Assembly: GCA_009760855.2 (NCBI GenBank)
Contig: WPIO01000104.1
Location: forward strand, 509,501 to 573,500
Length of the DNA: 64,000 nucleotides
Reading direction: 5' to 3'
Source: Cristatella mucedo
Lineage: Eukaryota > Bryozoa > Phylactolaemata > Cristatellidae
How positions within the stretch are numbered: the stretch's first letter is position 1; each line of letters opens with the position of its first letter. A model generated the notes under the pieces. It searched no databases and was not told the origin of the DNA. It was given only the letters and a program-made list of their open reading frames with translations. A program made the translations under genes and the position numbers. This document shows positions 45,826-57,256 of this stretch, piece after piece.

Positions 45826-46584
45826 ATGGCGTCCGCCGCACAGAGCGTGGCCGCCGCCGCCGCTGCGGCGGACGAGATAGTGTACCGCGACGGCGCCCGC
45901 CCAGAGGACGCCGAGGGCCTGGCCTCGCTACTCGAGGAGTTCGCCCGCGACGAGCCGGGACAAGGTCCGCTGCCGCTCGACGCCGAGCGGCTGCGCGCAG
46001 CCGTGAGGCCCTGGGCGGCCGGATTTACGAGCGGCGGCGGCGACCGCACCGCCGCCGCCGCCGCCCGCCTGCACGTCGTCGCCTATCGCGGGCTGCGCCT
46101 CGTCGGCGTCGCACTCAACTTTCACGACGGCAGCGCCCCGGAGGACGCCGACGACGGCACGGGCTGGCTGAGCCACCACTACCCCACCGAGGAGCTGCTC
46201 GCGTATCGGCGGCTCGTGCTCGAGGTCGCCGAGCGCGCCGACGCCTGCGCCAGGTACGCGGTCGACCGTGCGTTCAACATCGGCATACTGGCGTGCGCCC
46301 GCGACGTCCGCCGGCAGGGCGTGGCCGCGCGGCTGGTGCGTCGCTCGCTCGCTCTGGCGGCGAGCCTCGGCTACCGCGTGGCGACGTCGGTCACGACCAG
46401 CGCCTACTCGAGCCGCTTGTTCGACGAAGCCGGCTTCGAACGGCTCTTCGAGCTGAGCTACGCGCGCACGCCCATCGCCGCCTTCTACGGCGCCGACCAC
46501 GTGGCCCTGCACCGAGGTCTGACCGCGCACGGGAGGCGGCTCCTTCGCCAGCCCGACGGCGACGGCGATCGCGTGGCCAGCTAG
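45826..46584 (+). CDS. GNAT acetyltransferase B, AANAT-like, intronless
   Basis: 252 residues from an ATG in good context (gacaATGg). The frame is open 420 bases further up, but that part is GC-rich and follows LINE-B remains. Motifs: F-x-x-DEP near residue 42, LVGVALNFHD, motif A LACARDVRRQGVAARLV (about 154-170), motif B SAYSSRLFDEAGFERLFE (about 192-209). Predicted cytosolic acetyl-CoA-dependent N-acyltransferase; substrate unknown. Shares more with gene A than with C or D. An acceptor-like ctcctccgcag lies about 115 bases upstream, so a 5' UTR intron or trans-splice site is possible. Confidence 0.84.
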   Translation: MASAAQSVAAAAAAADEIVYRDGARPEDAEGLASLLEEFARDEPGQGPLPLDAERLRAAVRPWAAGFTSGGGDRTAAAAARLHVVAYRGLRLVGVALNFHDGSAPEDADDGTGWLSHHYPTEELLAYRRLVLEVAERADACARYAVDRAFNIGILACARDVRRQGVAARLVRRSLALAASLGYRVATSVTTSAYSSRLFDEAGFERLFELSYARTPIAAFYGADHVALHRGLTAHGRRLLRQPDGDGDRVAS

Positions 46585-48122
46585 CGTCGGCGAGTACCGC
46601 TCCTCGGCGGCTCCTCGTCGTCTGCTCGCTTCCGCTCCGCCCACGTGCGCGCGCGACAGGCCGCGGCACGCTGGCGCCTTGCGTCTGGCGACGAGCGATT
46701 TTGAAATTCCTGCAAACTTCGCGGCTGGTTTCTCGCCACTTTGTCGCAGTTGAGGCCGGATGCGCAGCGCGAGCGAGCGGTTGCGACGACAGCAACCGGC
46801 GGCTGTCTTGCTGCGGCGGGCGGTCGCTGAGGGTGCGGGGACGCCCTCCTCACAGAGCCATTGAAAAGTATCTTACAGTGGTAATAATAATAATAATAAC
46901 AATAATAATAGAGGTAATACATTTATGCACGGTCCCCGGAGAAATGAATCTCTGTCTCAGCACTTTACGCACTTTGCTAAGGAACCGGAACTGTGTGAAT
47001 CGTCAGCGTCGTGGTGTTTGTTTCTGGAAACGACGCATCGGACGTCCGCCATTTTGAAACTCTCCTCAATTACGGGGCTGGAGTTACGGGGATTGCATGG
47101 TGCTTATATAATTTTAACTGGGGATTAATTGTGCGTCCTTTGACCATTGTCACGCGAGAGCAGCAATCGCGAACGTTTTTGCCGAAAGTTGATGACCCTG
47201 CTTTGAATGTGTCGAAAAAACTCGCATCGTGTTTGCCTGGAATTTAGTCGCGAACTCCTTTCAACTTCTTGATCATCAAAGGTACAGCGAGCGCTCTAAA
47301 ACCTAGTTTATGGCGGCTTTTCGAGTGTCAACAACTCTGCTTTATAACGGAACCCCTCCTTACTGCCGGGCTTACAACCGGGCGGCGGTCCGGTCCGGGA
47401 GGCGGTCGCGCTATGGTTAAAGTAAGGCGTGGAAGCACGCCCGTCGCTCGGCACTCATCAAGTTGCAAGGGCTCCGACGTCTGCGTCGACCGCGTTTAAT
47501 TTATCGAGACTCGTACGATCGGAAATTTTGCGCCCGGCAAATATGGAAGGCGCCACTAACAACAAGCGATGTACGTTCAGTGGGTTTTTTTATCGACGTT
47601 TCAAGTGCGCAGCAGCAGCAGCAGCGCGGATGTCCGTATAATCAGCGTCTCTCGAAGATTTCGGAGGTTCGTAAACTCGCGGCTCGGAGAGCGAGCGGAG
47701 CGCTCGAGCGTCGATACACGGTGCATGTATATCGAGCGTCTATACGTCGTAGGGCAGTGGGTGCGAAGCCGTTTACTGGATTTACGCTGGCTTTGCGTCT
47801 TTGCTTCCGCTTCCGCCCAATCCCGCTGCTCCAGCGGGCGCCGTTTCGCCGTGGGGGCGGGGCGTGCGAGCGCCCGACGACCGTGCGAGCCCGCCGCACC
47901 GGAGCGAGGCGGTTTCCGCGGTTGCTCATAAGACGATGACTTTATGATTTTACCCCGAGCGAATGCGTAATAGTGCGACTAGCCTCGACTCCGCGCGATT
48001 CCGCTCATGCGCCGAAGCATCGCAGTCGGCGTCGTCGTAAAAAACGCTAAAACGCAAACCCGCCGGCGTGAGCCGCGCGCACCCTCTCTGGCGGCGAGAG
48101 CGTTCGCGAGCGAGCGTCGTTG
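46585..48122. other. Region between GNAT genes B and C
   Basis: CpG-rich, with a decayed LINE-A 3' end at 46884-46985 (minus, AAT-rich tail). Open frames on both strands show no family motif. Should hold the 3' ends of both convergent GNAT genes. Confidence 0.5.
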
Positions 48123-48869
48123 CTAGGCGCGGCGAAGATCCTTCCCGAAGACCACCAGAGCCCGATGCTCGCGAAGTCGCTCCAAGTCGAAGCGGCCGGC
48201 GTACAAGCTTCCGGCGCCGTACTCGGTCTCGCCGCAGACTTCGAAGCGCAGTCGCCGAAACAGCGCCTGGCTGCCCGCGCCGCTGGCGGCCGCCACGACC
48301 GCTCGGTGGCCGCGCGTGCGCGCCAGCTCCTGCGCCTCGATGACCAGGCGCCGGCCGACGCCGGCGCTGCGGTAGGCCCGCTCGACGGCCAGCTGGCCCA
48401 GCACGGCCAGCGAGTCGGCGTCGAAGCGCTCGTGCAGGCGACACGCCTCCTCCGCGCGGCCAATCAGCTCCTCGATGTCGACGACTGCCGGATGCGGAAA
48501 CCAGTGGCGCAGCAGCAGCGTCTCGTCCTCCGGTTGGCCGTCGACTGCGGCGAAGCAGGTCAGCGCGCCCACGACTCGACCACCGGCGCCGCCACCGGTT
48601 GACGCCTTCACGGTGCTGGCGGCGTCGGCGTCGTCGACGATCGCCACTACCGACATGCCGCGGCGCAGCAGCGAGCCGGTCCAGTGCGTCAAGGCGTCGC
48701 GAGCGGCGAGCGCGGACACGCCCGCCGCGGCCAGAAGCGGCTCGTCGGCAACGAAGAGCTCCATCACGCGCGCCACTTGCGCCGTCATTTCTTCGCCGGC
48801 GGCAACGTAGCGAACGGCGCTCGTCTGCTGCGCTCCGCCGCCGCCGCCGCCGCATGGTTCGCTCTCCAT
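48123..48869 (-). CDS. GNAT acetyltransferase C, AANAT-like, intronless
   Basis: 248 residues from ATG at 48869 (MESEP); the upstream frame has no other ATG. Features: a Gly-run near the N-terminus, MELFVADEPLL (about 36-46; the F..EPL signature), VVGALTCFAAV core strand, HWFPHPAV, motif A ERAYRSAGVGRRLVIEAQ (about 163-180; R-x-x-G-x-G) and motif-B-like SGAGSQALFRRLRFEV. Pairs with gene D in sequence (EEM...ARxMELF, HPAV, GA.SQ). Head-to-head neighbour is gene D; gene B lies 1.5 kb downstream and converges with it. Substrate unknown. Confidence 0.82.
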   Translation of the reverse strand: MESEPCGGGGGGAQQTSAVRYVAAGEEMTAQVARVMELFVADEPLLAAAGVSALAARDALTHWTGSLLRRGMSVVAIVDDADAASTVKASTGGGAGGRVVGALTCFAAVDGQPEDETLLLRHWFPHPAVVDIEELIGRAEEACRLHERFDADSLAVLGQLAVERAYRSAGVGRRLVIEAQELARTRGHRAVVAAASGAGSQALFRRLRFEVCGETEYGAGSLYAGRFDLERLREHRALVVFGKDLRRA

Positions 48870-51196
48870 CGCCCGCCCGCGCAAGTTCGTGCGCTCACCG
48901 AGTTCTGTCGACCTCGAGAGATGGGCGGTGTAAGTGCAGAGTTCAGCCGCCGACGGGAAGGATCGGCTTCGCCCGTCGCTGGCCCGTCTCGCGCGCGCGG
49001 GCTCGCGCGCGCGCGCGCCGGGCGTATCGAGATGGCGCGCGAGGTCAGCGGCAGGAGGCTAGCGCCGGGCGCGTCAGGCGGAACGTTCAAGCGCCGGCGC
49101 GTCCGCGACGAGCGTCCCTCTCGAGACCAGAGAGCGAACCTGTTCCACCTTGTCGCGCGCTCTCACCGCGTCGAGTCGGCACACTGTCTCACGGCACACC
49201 TCTCACTGTCTCACCTCTAACGCTCGCGCGTCGGAGCGTTCCGACGGAGCGCTCTGCCGCCGGCGCTCGCCGTCCGTCGGACGCCGCCTTCCCTGCGCCG
49301 GCGTAGTGAGGGGCGGCTCGATGGAGGCGACAGCGAAGCCAGTGGGAGCTGCGGCAGCGGTCAACGCTCAGTGAACGACGGAAGTTCTACGGAGAAGCAA
49401 GGAATCGCGGCCTGAATCGCGACCTTTTACGACTCGCGCCGCCTTCCGTCTGGCGCAGACACTGGAGAGCCATCGATTTACGCTCAGCAGCAGGCTATCT
49501 GGCGGCAGGAAACTGCGTCGGGTACTTAACTCGAGAGCACTTTAGCCGGTACACGATCGACCCGCGTGACCTAGCAGCTCGTCCGCCGCCGCCGCCGCCA
49601 CTGCACAGATAGCAGCGGCCGCGCCCGATGCCCCCGGTTGCCGCCGCCGCCGCCGCCACCCTTGGATTACCGTCTCGCGAGTGAATTACACGTCTCTGCG
49701 AGTGGATTTCACCTTGGATTACACGTCTCTGCGATTACCGTCTCGCGAGTTCAATTAAAGAGGCTCGCAGCGCTAGCCAACGTCGATCGGCCAATCGCTC
49801 GCAGGTTCCGTCGCTCGTCGCCGCGGCCGCGTTCCTCGCCGCGTTTTCCGCCGGCCCCGTTGAAGGGCAAGGCCGCGCCTGCGCCTCACGCAACGCGGCC
49901 GCGCGGCTACGACGGTACATAGTTCTCCGCCGCGGCCTCATCGAGAAAAAACTCGGCCGGCGCCGACGCGCCACAGCCGCCGCCGCCAGTCCTCAACGGC
50001 TATCAGCTGGAATACGCTGCAAGTCCTGCACCGCCGGACTAAATAAATTGCTCGAAGAAGAACTGCTCCAACTCGGACTGCGGCGCGTAACGCCGCTACG
50101 CGGCTCGTTCGAGTGGCCTCGTAGCCAAGCGCACCGCCACGCGCGTCTAGAAGAGACTTCGCTCGTCCGCGCGAGATCGCAATCCGGGTAAGATCGCCGG
50201 CGGTTCGCCGCCAGACGGCGCTCGCGCGCGGGCGGGCGCGATAAGCTCGAACTGCCTTAGGCGCCTAGGCGCCGCGCGCCTTCGCGGAGGGAAACCGGAA
50301 CCGTGGCGGCGGCGCGAGAGCAAACGACGCGCGGGCCGCGGAGCGCGGGACGCGAGCGGACCGCCGCCGCTCTCCGCCCGCTGCTCCGAGGCTCCGGGCT
50401 TGCGGAACGGGCGGAAGAAGGTGGGCAGATCCAGGCGTTGCCGCGCGTCGCCGGCCGCGCGTCTTCATGAGCTGGGCATTCTGGTTAGTCACTCGAGTCA
50501 CTGCCGAGCGGCGGCAGCGCGTCGCATCGCCGAGGGCTCGCTCGGCTGAAGAGAAAGCCCTCGCAGAGCATTCATTCATTAGCAGTCACCGCCAAGCGCG
50601 GAGGCGTTTAATTAGCTGTCAGAACTTGTCTGTTCGGGTTGAAAGCCAGCATTGTGCCTGCCACTGGGATTAGAGCGCCTTCGCAGCCAGCAGCGCGGCG
50701 TGCTTCGTTCTCTCCATTTAAATGCAAGCGCAGTGCGTCGACAGCGATTGAGCTCGCGTGGAGCGCTAGGGAAATCCTCTGCCAGAGGTCGCTCGCTCTT
50801 CTAGACTCAGATTGAGGATTTGAGTCAAGCAGCAGTCAACTATTCACTCTCGTCTGACTGACAGGTCATTTTACTCACTTCCACCAGCCAGCCGACGTGG
50901 CCTACTTAGCTCCTCGCAATCAGTGCTCTGCTGGTCTTCTCGTCGTCGCTCTTACTAAAATAAGTATTTTGGCGATCGAAGCCAGCCTTCAGTTTGTTCA
51001 GGCCACCGAAAGTCAAGAATTGGCTTCCCTCTGCGGTTAAAGACCTTGGCAAAGACCGTGAAGTCGCAACTGCTTTACCGCAGGACGCATCAGTTTCCTG
51101 TTTCCTGCTTTACCTTTCGCCCGGGTGAGAACTTTACCTTCGCCCAGGTGAGAACACCACACCTTTTCTGCTCGTGGCCGGCTCCTGCGGTAGCTC

Positions 51197-51254
<58 letters not shown>

Positions 51255-51640
51255 GGTCAAGGTCGAAGCCATTCCGCTGCTCGTAATCTCGAAAGACTGG
51301 CGCTCGCTCACTCGGTGCGACGGCGCGGTAGCGATAGCCCCTTAGCCAGTCACTTTCGGTCGGAAGCACTCAGTGCGGCGCTGACGTCTGCGACGGCGCG
51401 GTGCGCTCCCTATCAAAAGGGTGCCGCGCCGCCGCCGCTCGCTCGCCGCAGCTCAGCAGGAAGCAAACAGTCAACCGTCGGCCATTATTTATTGAGGCTA
51501 CCCATATCCACCGGCACCGCGGCGGCTACACGCCGCCTAGCGTGGAGGGCGCTGCTTAATCGGCTCAGTCTAACCCAGAAGCTTTGCTTAGGGCCTGAGG
51601 GAGTGACGGCGAAGCTTGTATTGCCACATCTCCGTCTCTC
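48870..51640. other. CpG-rich region upstream of GNAT gene C
   Basis: Very GC-rich to about 50600. Short internal repeats at 49662-49750 (ttacacgtctctgcga twice, taccgtctcgcgagt twice) and a (GCC)n run at 51197-51253. No supported gene. The promoter of gene C is probably at 48870-49300. Confidence 0.5.
51197..51253. repeat. (GCC)n trinucleotide repeat
   Basis: About 19 uninterrupted GCC units. Read as poly-Ala or poly-Gly in shadow frames, but no gene is supported here. Confidence 0.95.
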
Positions 51641-51649
51641 ATATCGTTC

Positions 51650-52339
51650 GAAACTGTGAGTCCACTTGCTGTCATCTTGCTGGTCTACTGGCATGTGCAA
51701 TCAGGCGCTTAAAGCTGATGCAAAACTACTCTGCAGCTAGGCGTGTCTGTCGTGAGCATCGCAGTTGCCACATCTCACCGCCTCTCGACGACCTGTGCTG
51801 GCTACCAGTCAAGCAATGCATTAACTTCAAGGTTTTGTCGCTCACTTTTAGGTCCCTTCGTTCTTTGGCTCCAGCCTACCTATCAAATCTAGTACCCCAC
51901 CAGGCTAAGCGTCGTACCACCAGTTTTTTGGGAATCTAGCTGTTCACCTATACCTCGTACAAACGTCGAATCTTTTGGAGACCGTGCCTTTAGTTCTTAT
52001 GCTCCCAAAGTCCTGCCTGGAACTCACTCCCGACTTGCGTCACGACATCCTCTGACTTGACTACATTTAAAAAGAAGTTAAAACTCACTTATTTATTACC
52101 GCATTTAGTGGGTCCCTGCGATTCATCCTTTATGTGCTTATGCATGCTGACTCTGTTGCATGCTGCCATTAACCACATTTGCATGCTGACCCCTGTGCAT
52201 TTCACCCCTAAATTCTTGTTGTTTATTGAGCATGCTATCACTAACCATTCGATCGCGTTTCCTGTGCAGCAAATGTAAAGAGCCTAGACGGAGATTGAGT
52301 TATTTGCGGGCGCTTTATCAAATTTATTATTATTATTAA
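51650..52339 (+). mobile_element. LINE-A 3' fragment
   Basis: LLACAIRRLKLMQNYSAARR, HISPPLDDLCWLPVKQCINF, SLRSLAPAYLSN, then UTR, an eroded hairpin and tail ttattattattatt. Several indels. Confidence 0.75.
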
Positions 52340-52911
52340 ACGCTCGCGTTCGACTGTGTGTGCGGCAGAGGCGGCATTACGCGAGGCGATCAATAGGCAC
52401 GACACTCGCCGCACTCGTACTTTGACGCTGAACTGCTGCGAAGGAAGAAATAGCAAAACTCTCGGAGCCGACGATAGAGCGGATAGATAGATAGAGCATT
52501 TGTGCGCTGAGCGCCGCGCGCGCGGCGGCCGTCCGGCGCGTCCCTCAGCCCGGCACTGGGAGCCAGGGATGCGCACACGCGTCCCTTAGCCAGTCACTTC
52601 CGGTCGGAAGCACTCACTCAGTGCGGCGCTGACGTCTGCGTTGGTGCGGTGCGCTCCCTCTCAAAAGGATGCTGCGCCGCCGCCGCCGCTCGCTCGCCGC
52701 GGCTCAGCAGGAAGCGAAAAGTCGACCGCCGCTTTTATTTATTAAGACTACTCATATCCGCCGACGTCGAGCGACGGCTACACGCCGCCTAGCGTGCAGG
52801 GCGCTGCTGAGTCGGCGTAGCGAAGTTAATAGTTCGCTCGAGAGCGCCAAGCCACCAGTAAGTTCGCCGTCTAGCTGGAGATACATTTCACATTTCGCTG
52901 CATCGACACGA

Positions 52912-53457
52912 TCATTTCGGCCGCGGCTCGAACGACGACGCATCCGGAGCGGCGGCGGCGGCGGCTGCTGCGCCGAGGCCGCCGCCGCCGCCGCGGAGCT
53001 CTTTGGCGAAGAGCACGAGGCGTCTGTGCGGGCCGAGCGCGGACACGTCGAACAGCGCGCCGCTCAGGCTCGTCGCGTACTCGGCGGAGGCGAGCTCGTC
53101 GTAGCGCAGCCGGCGCAGCATCGCCTGGCTGTACGCACCCGTGGCGGCACTCGCGATGACCGCGAAGCCGCGGCGCGCGGCCAGGTCGTCCGACGCGGCA
53201 ACGAGCGCCGCCGCGACGCCGCGCCCGCGGTACTCGCGCGACACCGAGTTGAAGCCGCCCACCGCGACGGCGTCCGTCGAGTAACGTCCGAACAGGTTCG
53301 CTTCCGTCTCCAAGCGTTTAATCAGGCTCTCGATGGCGAACACCGCCGGATGCGGAATGCAGTGCCTCAGTCCCACGGCCGCCGGCGCAGCGTCCGGCGG
53401 CTCGCCTCCCTTGAAGAGGGCATAGTTCAGCCGGACGCCGACAACGACGGTGGCCGA

Positions 53458-53495
<38 letters not shown>

Positions 53496-53830
53496 GCGAC
53501 TCGTCCACTGCCGCGACGGACAGGCCGTGGCGGAGCAGCGAGCGAACCCAGGAGAGCAGCCGCGGCCGCGCGTCCTCCACGGTCGAGGTCAAGGCGGCGC
53601 TCGCGGCCGCGGCGGCCAGCAGCAACGGCTCGCTGGCGATGAAGAGCTCCATCAATCGCGCGACGTCGGCCGCCATCTCCTCGCTCGCGGGCACGCAGCG
53701 CACGCCTGCGGCGGCGGCGGCGGCGAGCGCTGCCGCCGCCGCTGCCGCCGCAGGCGTGCGCTGCTGCCCGTCGGCGGCGACGATGGGCCGGCGACCGTCC
53801 GACCGCACTCCTTCTGCAGCGGAGCGAAAA
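52912..53830 (-). CDS. GNAT acetyltransferase D, AANAT-like, start codon not found
   Basis: The frame is open from 54006 but contains no ATG upstream of the domain; the only start-like codons are GTG. Motifs: EEMAADVARLMELFIASEPLL, a run of about 12 Gly encoded by a GCC repeat at 53459-53495, VVVGVRLNYALF, IPHPAVFAIESL, motif A SREYRGRGVAAALV and motif-B-like TGAYSQAMLRRLRY. It ends with Ala-rich and Gly-rich tracts before TGA. A good acceptor (ttcgctccgctgcag, near 53820) could supply a 5' exon; that is why the left end of the model is placed there. Otherwise the start is lost and this is a young pseudogene. Confidence 0.68.
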
Positions 53831-54051
53831 AGATCGTGGCGGAAGTCGAACTGACAGGAGCCGCAGCGCGCGCCTGTGTCCTGGACGGAGCGCGCTGCCC
53901 ATTCCGGCCAGGACGCCGGCGGCGGCGGCCTCGGTGGACGGACACTCGCGCGAAAATGCTCGTCCCTTTCCAACCGGCGCGAGATACAGCGAGTGACATT
54001 ATGCACGATTTATTTTACGCTAATGATCAGGGGTCCTGCTAAGCGGTCGCC

Positions 54052-54268
54052 CACAGTGTATGAATGCTGACACTGTGTATGCCGCCACTAACCATTCTTG
54101 TATGTTGACCCTATGCATGACACCCCTAATCATGGTATCCTTGTTGTTTATTGAGCACGCTACCACAAATCATTCGATCGTGCTTCCTTTGCAGGAATTG
54201 TAAAGTGCTTAGAAAGAGATTAAATTCTCTTTTGGGTTGATATATCAAATATATCATTATTATAGTTT
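54052..54268 (+). mobile_element. LINE-A 3' UTR fragment
   Basis: aatgctgacactgtgtatgc through tgtaaagtgcttagaaagag and a diverged tail. Lies just upstream of GNAT gene D. Confidence 0.65.
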
Positions 54269-54349
54269 CATCATCTCGTGCGCTTTCGCAGGACGCTTCC
54301 GCTTGCACAGCATGCTCGCTCACCTAATCGCGATATATAAATCCTAGCT

Positions 54350-54515
54350 GATTAAACAGCCTCTTCTTGTATAGCGACAGAAGAGCCTTTACGGCTATCA
54401 CCACTGCTTGCAGTGGCGATACAGAATCACCCACCACAGGAATCGAACCCACGACCTCGGGACCGAGGTCGTGAAAGCAACCGCCTTACCTAGTGTGCCA
54501 TCACGGCGATGCCTT
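54350..54515 (-). mobile_element. SINE-B copy with strong hairpin
   Basis: tRNA-like head on the minus strand (tggcacactaggtaaggc box A region, gtgggttcgattcc box B) and the agaagagcctttacggctat 3' part. A 10-bp stem acgacctcgg/ccgaggtcgt is at 54451-54472. Confidence 0.7.
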
Positions 54516-54677
54516 GCATGTCATTAACCCTTTGTTATTGTTTCTCGAACTTAACAACTTAACATTGGGCTACTAATCGTCTGAACTTTATCCACGATCT
54601 ACGGATCCACGAACCCGGATCTAGTGCCGTCTCGGTTCTGCCACGTCTGCCCCTTCCCCTGAAGGAAGCACGTGCCG

Positions 54678-54812
54678 CTTGGGTTTGGCCCGTGGGGGCG
54701 GGGTAATAGTCTCGCCTTCGACAACCAAGATCGCGGGCTTGAGTCCTGCGGTGCTAAGTGAAGCACGTGGATAGAGATCCGGGTCTCCTAGGGCCCTATA
54801 CAAGTAACTTAT
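54678..54812 (+). mobile_element. SINE-A copy
   Basis: gggtttggcccgtgggggcg head, box B cgggcttgagtcctg, tail gaagcacgtggatagagatc ... agggccctatacaagtaac. Confidence 0.65.
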
Positions 54813-55079
54813 ATTTCATTTTTGGCTTGGCGGCTGGAACAATATTTTTTCGACGCATCGTAGACCGAATCTGAAATTCATCGGGCGAATTAAGGGCTGG
54901 CGGCGGGGGCGGGGGAATATCTATGAGTGTCGCCTGCTTGCTTAACCGTCGCTTGCTTTCCTTCAGCATTGCAGCCAACAAAGGCAAAACGAGCATCGAG
55001 CATCGAGCATCGAGCTCGGCGTCCTGTTTTCGGATGGAGACATGGCGCGGCGATTGGACCTGACCCAGCTGCTGCCGTG

Positions 55080-55152
55080 AGAATGTACTGTAACGTAATG
55101 CATCTCCGTCTGTAACTCCACAAAGTCATAAGACTTTGTGGGTGTTAGGCAG
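55080..55152 (-). mobile_element. LINE-B 3' end fragment
   Basis: tgtactgtaacgtaatgcat then ctccgtctgtaactccacaa and gactttgtgggtgtt are the reverse of the LINE-B 3' end and the start of its tail. Confidence 0.65.
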
Positions 55153-55154
55153 AA

Positions 55155-55318
55155 AGAGCTCTGCCGCCGCCGCCGCCGCTAGAGCAAGCTCGAACGACGG
55201 CACGACAGCGCGTGCGCGCAGAGGGACAGACGGCGGCGACCTTCTCTATTGCGTGCTCAAAAGCCGGCCTTGGGCGGCCGATCGCTGCGGCAGCGAGCGC
55301 ACTCTGCGAGGAAAGAGC

Positions 55319-55371
<53 letters not shown>

Positions 55372-56990
55372 GTGTGCAGTGGCGAGATCGTGTCGCCATC
55401 GAGCAAGGCACTGAGGAGGCGGCAGCCCTGCCCCGCCTCAAAAGTGTGCGACGCGAAGAGCAGCGAAGAGCCGCTCTTTGTCGCCGGCCTTAATAAGCCA
55501 CCGTAATAATTATTAATAGGGAATAATTACATTATTATATTTCGGCACATACGTATTTACTATATTATAAGTATGCGTATTATATATGTATATATATATA
55601 TTATAATTATATATTATTATATTATATTTATATTTTATATATTATACATATATATATATTCTAAATAACCCCTAATAACATATGCCTTTCGCCACCGGCC
55701 ACCGCGTCAGATCCGGGCGTCAGATCCGATACCTCAGATCCGATACATCAGCCGCGAGCGAGCGCGCGCGAAAGCGCTGCTGCTGTTGCTGCGCAAAAAC
55801 TCTTCGGCCAGCGTCTTATCCGGCAGCCGACGGGCGGGCCTGGCGGTGGCGACCGCTGGCGGAGGCCCGCTCCAGCGACCGCTACTTGCCTGGGCGACGC
55901 AGGCCTTCCGTCCAGCGGACGAACGATCGTCGGCAGATCGTCGGCAGCTGCGGCAGCAGCGGAGGCGGCCGCCGCAGCTGTAGCTCCAAGGGGCTCGTCG
56001 GGCTACACCTCGCGCGGCGATCGAATCCGGTGCCAGCGGCGGCGCTCGACGCCGCGGCGGTGCGCCCTGCCGCCCCACCGCTCCGCCACGGGTCGATCGA
56101 GCGCCGCGGCCGAGGCGGCGGCAGACGAGCGGCACTCAGGACGAGCGCCGCTTCCGCGCCACTTCTGCGCCGCAGGCTTTGCAGCATGGCAGGTGGTCCG
56201 ATGGCCGCGAAACGTGCCGGGAACTTGGGCGGCAGCCCGCGACAGGAAGTCTTCGTTGGTCGACCGGCGAAGTTGCAGCGAGAGCGAGCTGTCGGTCGAC
56301 GCGACGCTCGTCGGAAACCTGTAAACGCAAAAGTGAGAATCGGCGGCTTCCGGTGCGCCGGTGCGACCTGGTCGGGCGCGCTCCTAAAGCGGACTTTCTC
56401 TTCCACGCGAGCCCCGCCCCCGCCGAATAGATCTGCCCGCGAGACTCGCTCGAGATTTCGCTTCGAATTACGAGATTCGTACTACTCGACATGGCGCCGC
56501 CGCCGCCGCCGCCGCCGCTGGCTCGCGTCCTAAATCGGCTTTGCGGCCATTCGCTGCAACAGCTAGACGAAAAATCTCGCTGGCGGCGGCGGCCATTGCG
56601 GCAGCGATTTCGCTCGCCTAAGCGGAACGCCCAACGCGCAAAAGCGCGCCGGGCGCCGGCAGAAAATTTGCCCGACAACGTCGACTTGCTGAGCACACGC
56701 TGCGCACGCACGCGCAGCGTGTGCTGCGCAGTGAGCCACGGGCGGCAGGGTACGCTGGTATTAAGCCTCGTGGAATGCTGTCGCGCCCTCTTGTGGCATT
56801 CGGTACGATACCGCTCCTAACCCGCGAGCGACACTGCGAGCTGTTTGACGTAGACTACAGCCTCCAGTGTATGGGCGGAGGGGTGAGCCAGCGTTTCGGA
56901 TGGTACGAGATGAGCTTTTGCCTCGCAGAGCGTCGATACCGCGATCTGGCGCACTGCGCCGATAGCCTGGACGTACGACGATACGTTAAT
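55155..56990. other. CpG-rich segments and AT-rich core, no supported gene
   Basis: Holds a (GA)n run (55323-55368), an AT-rich block (55500-55680) and a GC-rich block (55682-56800) with long frames on both strands. A minus-strand acceptor-like tttacag near 56322 could start an exon, but no family motif is seen. Confidence 0.45.
56692..56725. repeat. Perfect 14-bp stem-loop
   Basis: agcacacgctgcgc, loop acgcac, gcgcagcgtgtgct. In a CpG-rich block. Confidence 0.88.
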
Positions 56991-57004
56991 AACAATGATA
57001 ATAA

Positions 57005-57160
57005 TTAGTTGGCTGATTGAACAGCCTCGTTTGCATAGTGGCAGAAGATCCTTAACAGCTGTCACCGCCTCTTGCAGTGGGCATCGCAAGATCACCGATA
57101 GTAGGACTCGAACTCACGACCTGGACGGTGAAGAGCGAGCACCTTACCACTCGGCTAAGA
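57005..57160 (-). mobile_element. SINE-B copy
   Basis: Head on the minus strand with box-B-like gagttcgagtcct near 57100-57115; 3' part gaacagcctcgtttgcatag and gcagaagatccttaacagct in plus sense. Confidence 0.65.
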
Positions 57161-57256
57161 ATAGGGCCTACGGACAAACCGACGGGGCGGGCGCTCGGCA
57201 ACCGTCCGCCCTGTCCCAGCGGCCGCCCGATCCGATCCGCTGCCTATCACACTGGG

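Noticed and set aside
51046-51345. Plus-strand poly-Ala frame
   Set aside because: A (GCC)n run; no domain on either side.
54420-54515. tRNA gene candidate on the minus strand
   Set aside because: A/B-box-like motifs are present, but they are part of a repeated SINE-B unit; no intact cloverleaf was traced.
55682-56533. 283-codon Arg-rich plus-strand frame and overlapping minus-strand frames
   Set aside because: GC-driven open frames with no motif; both strands are equally open.
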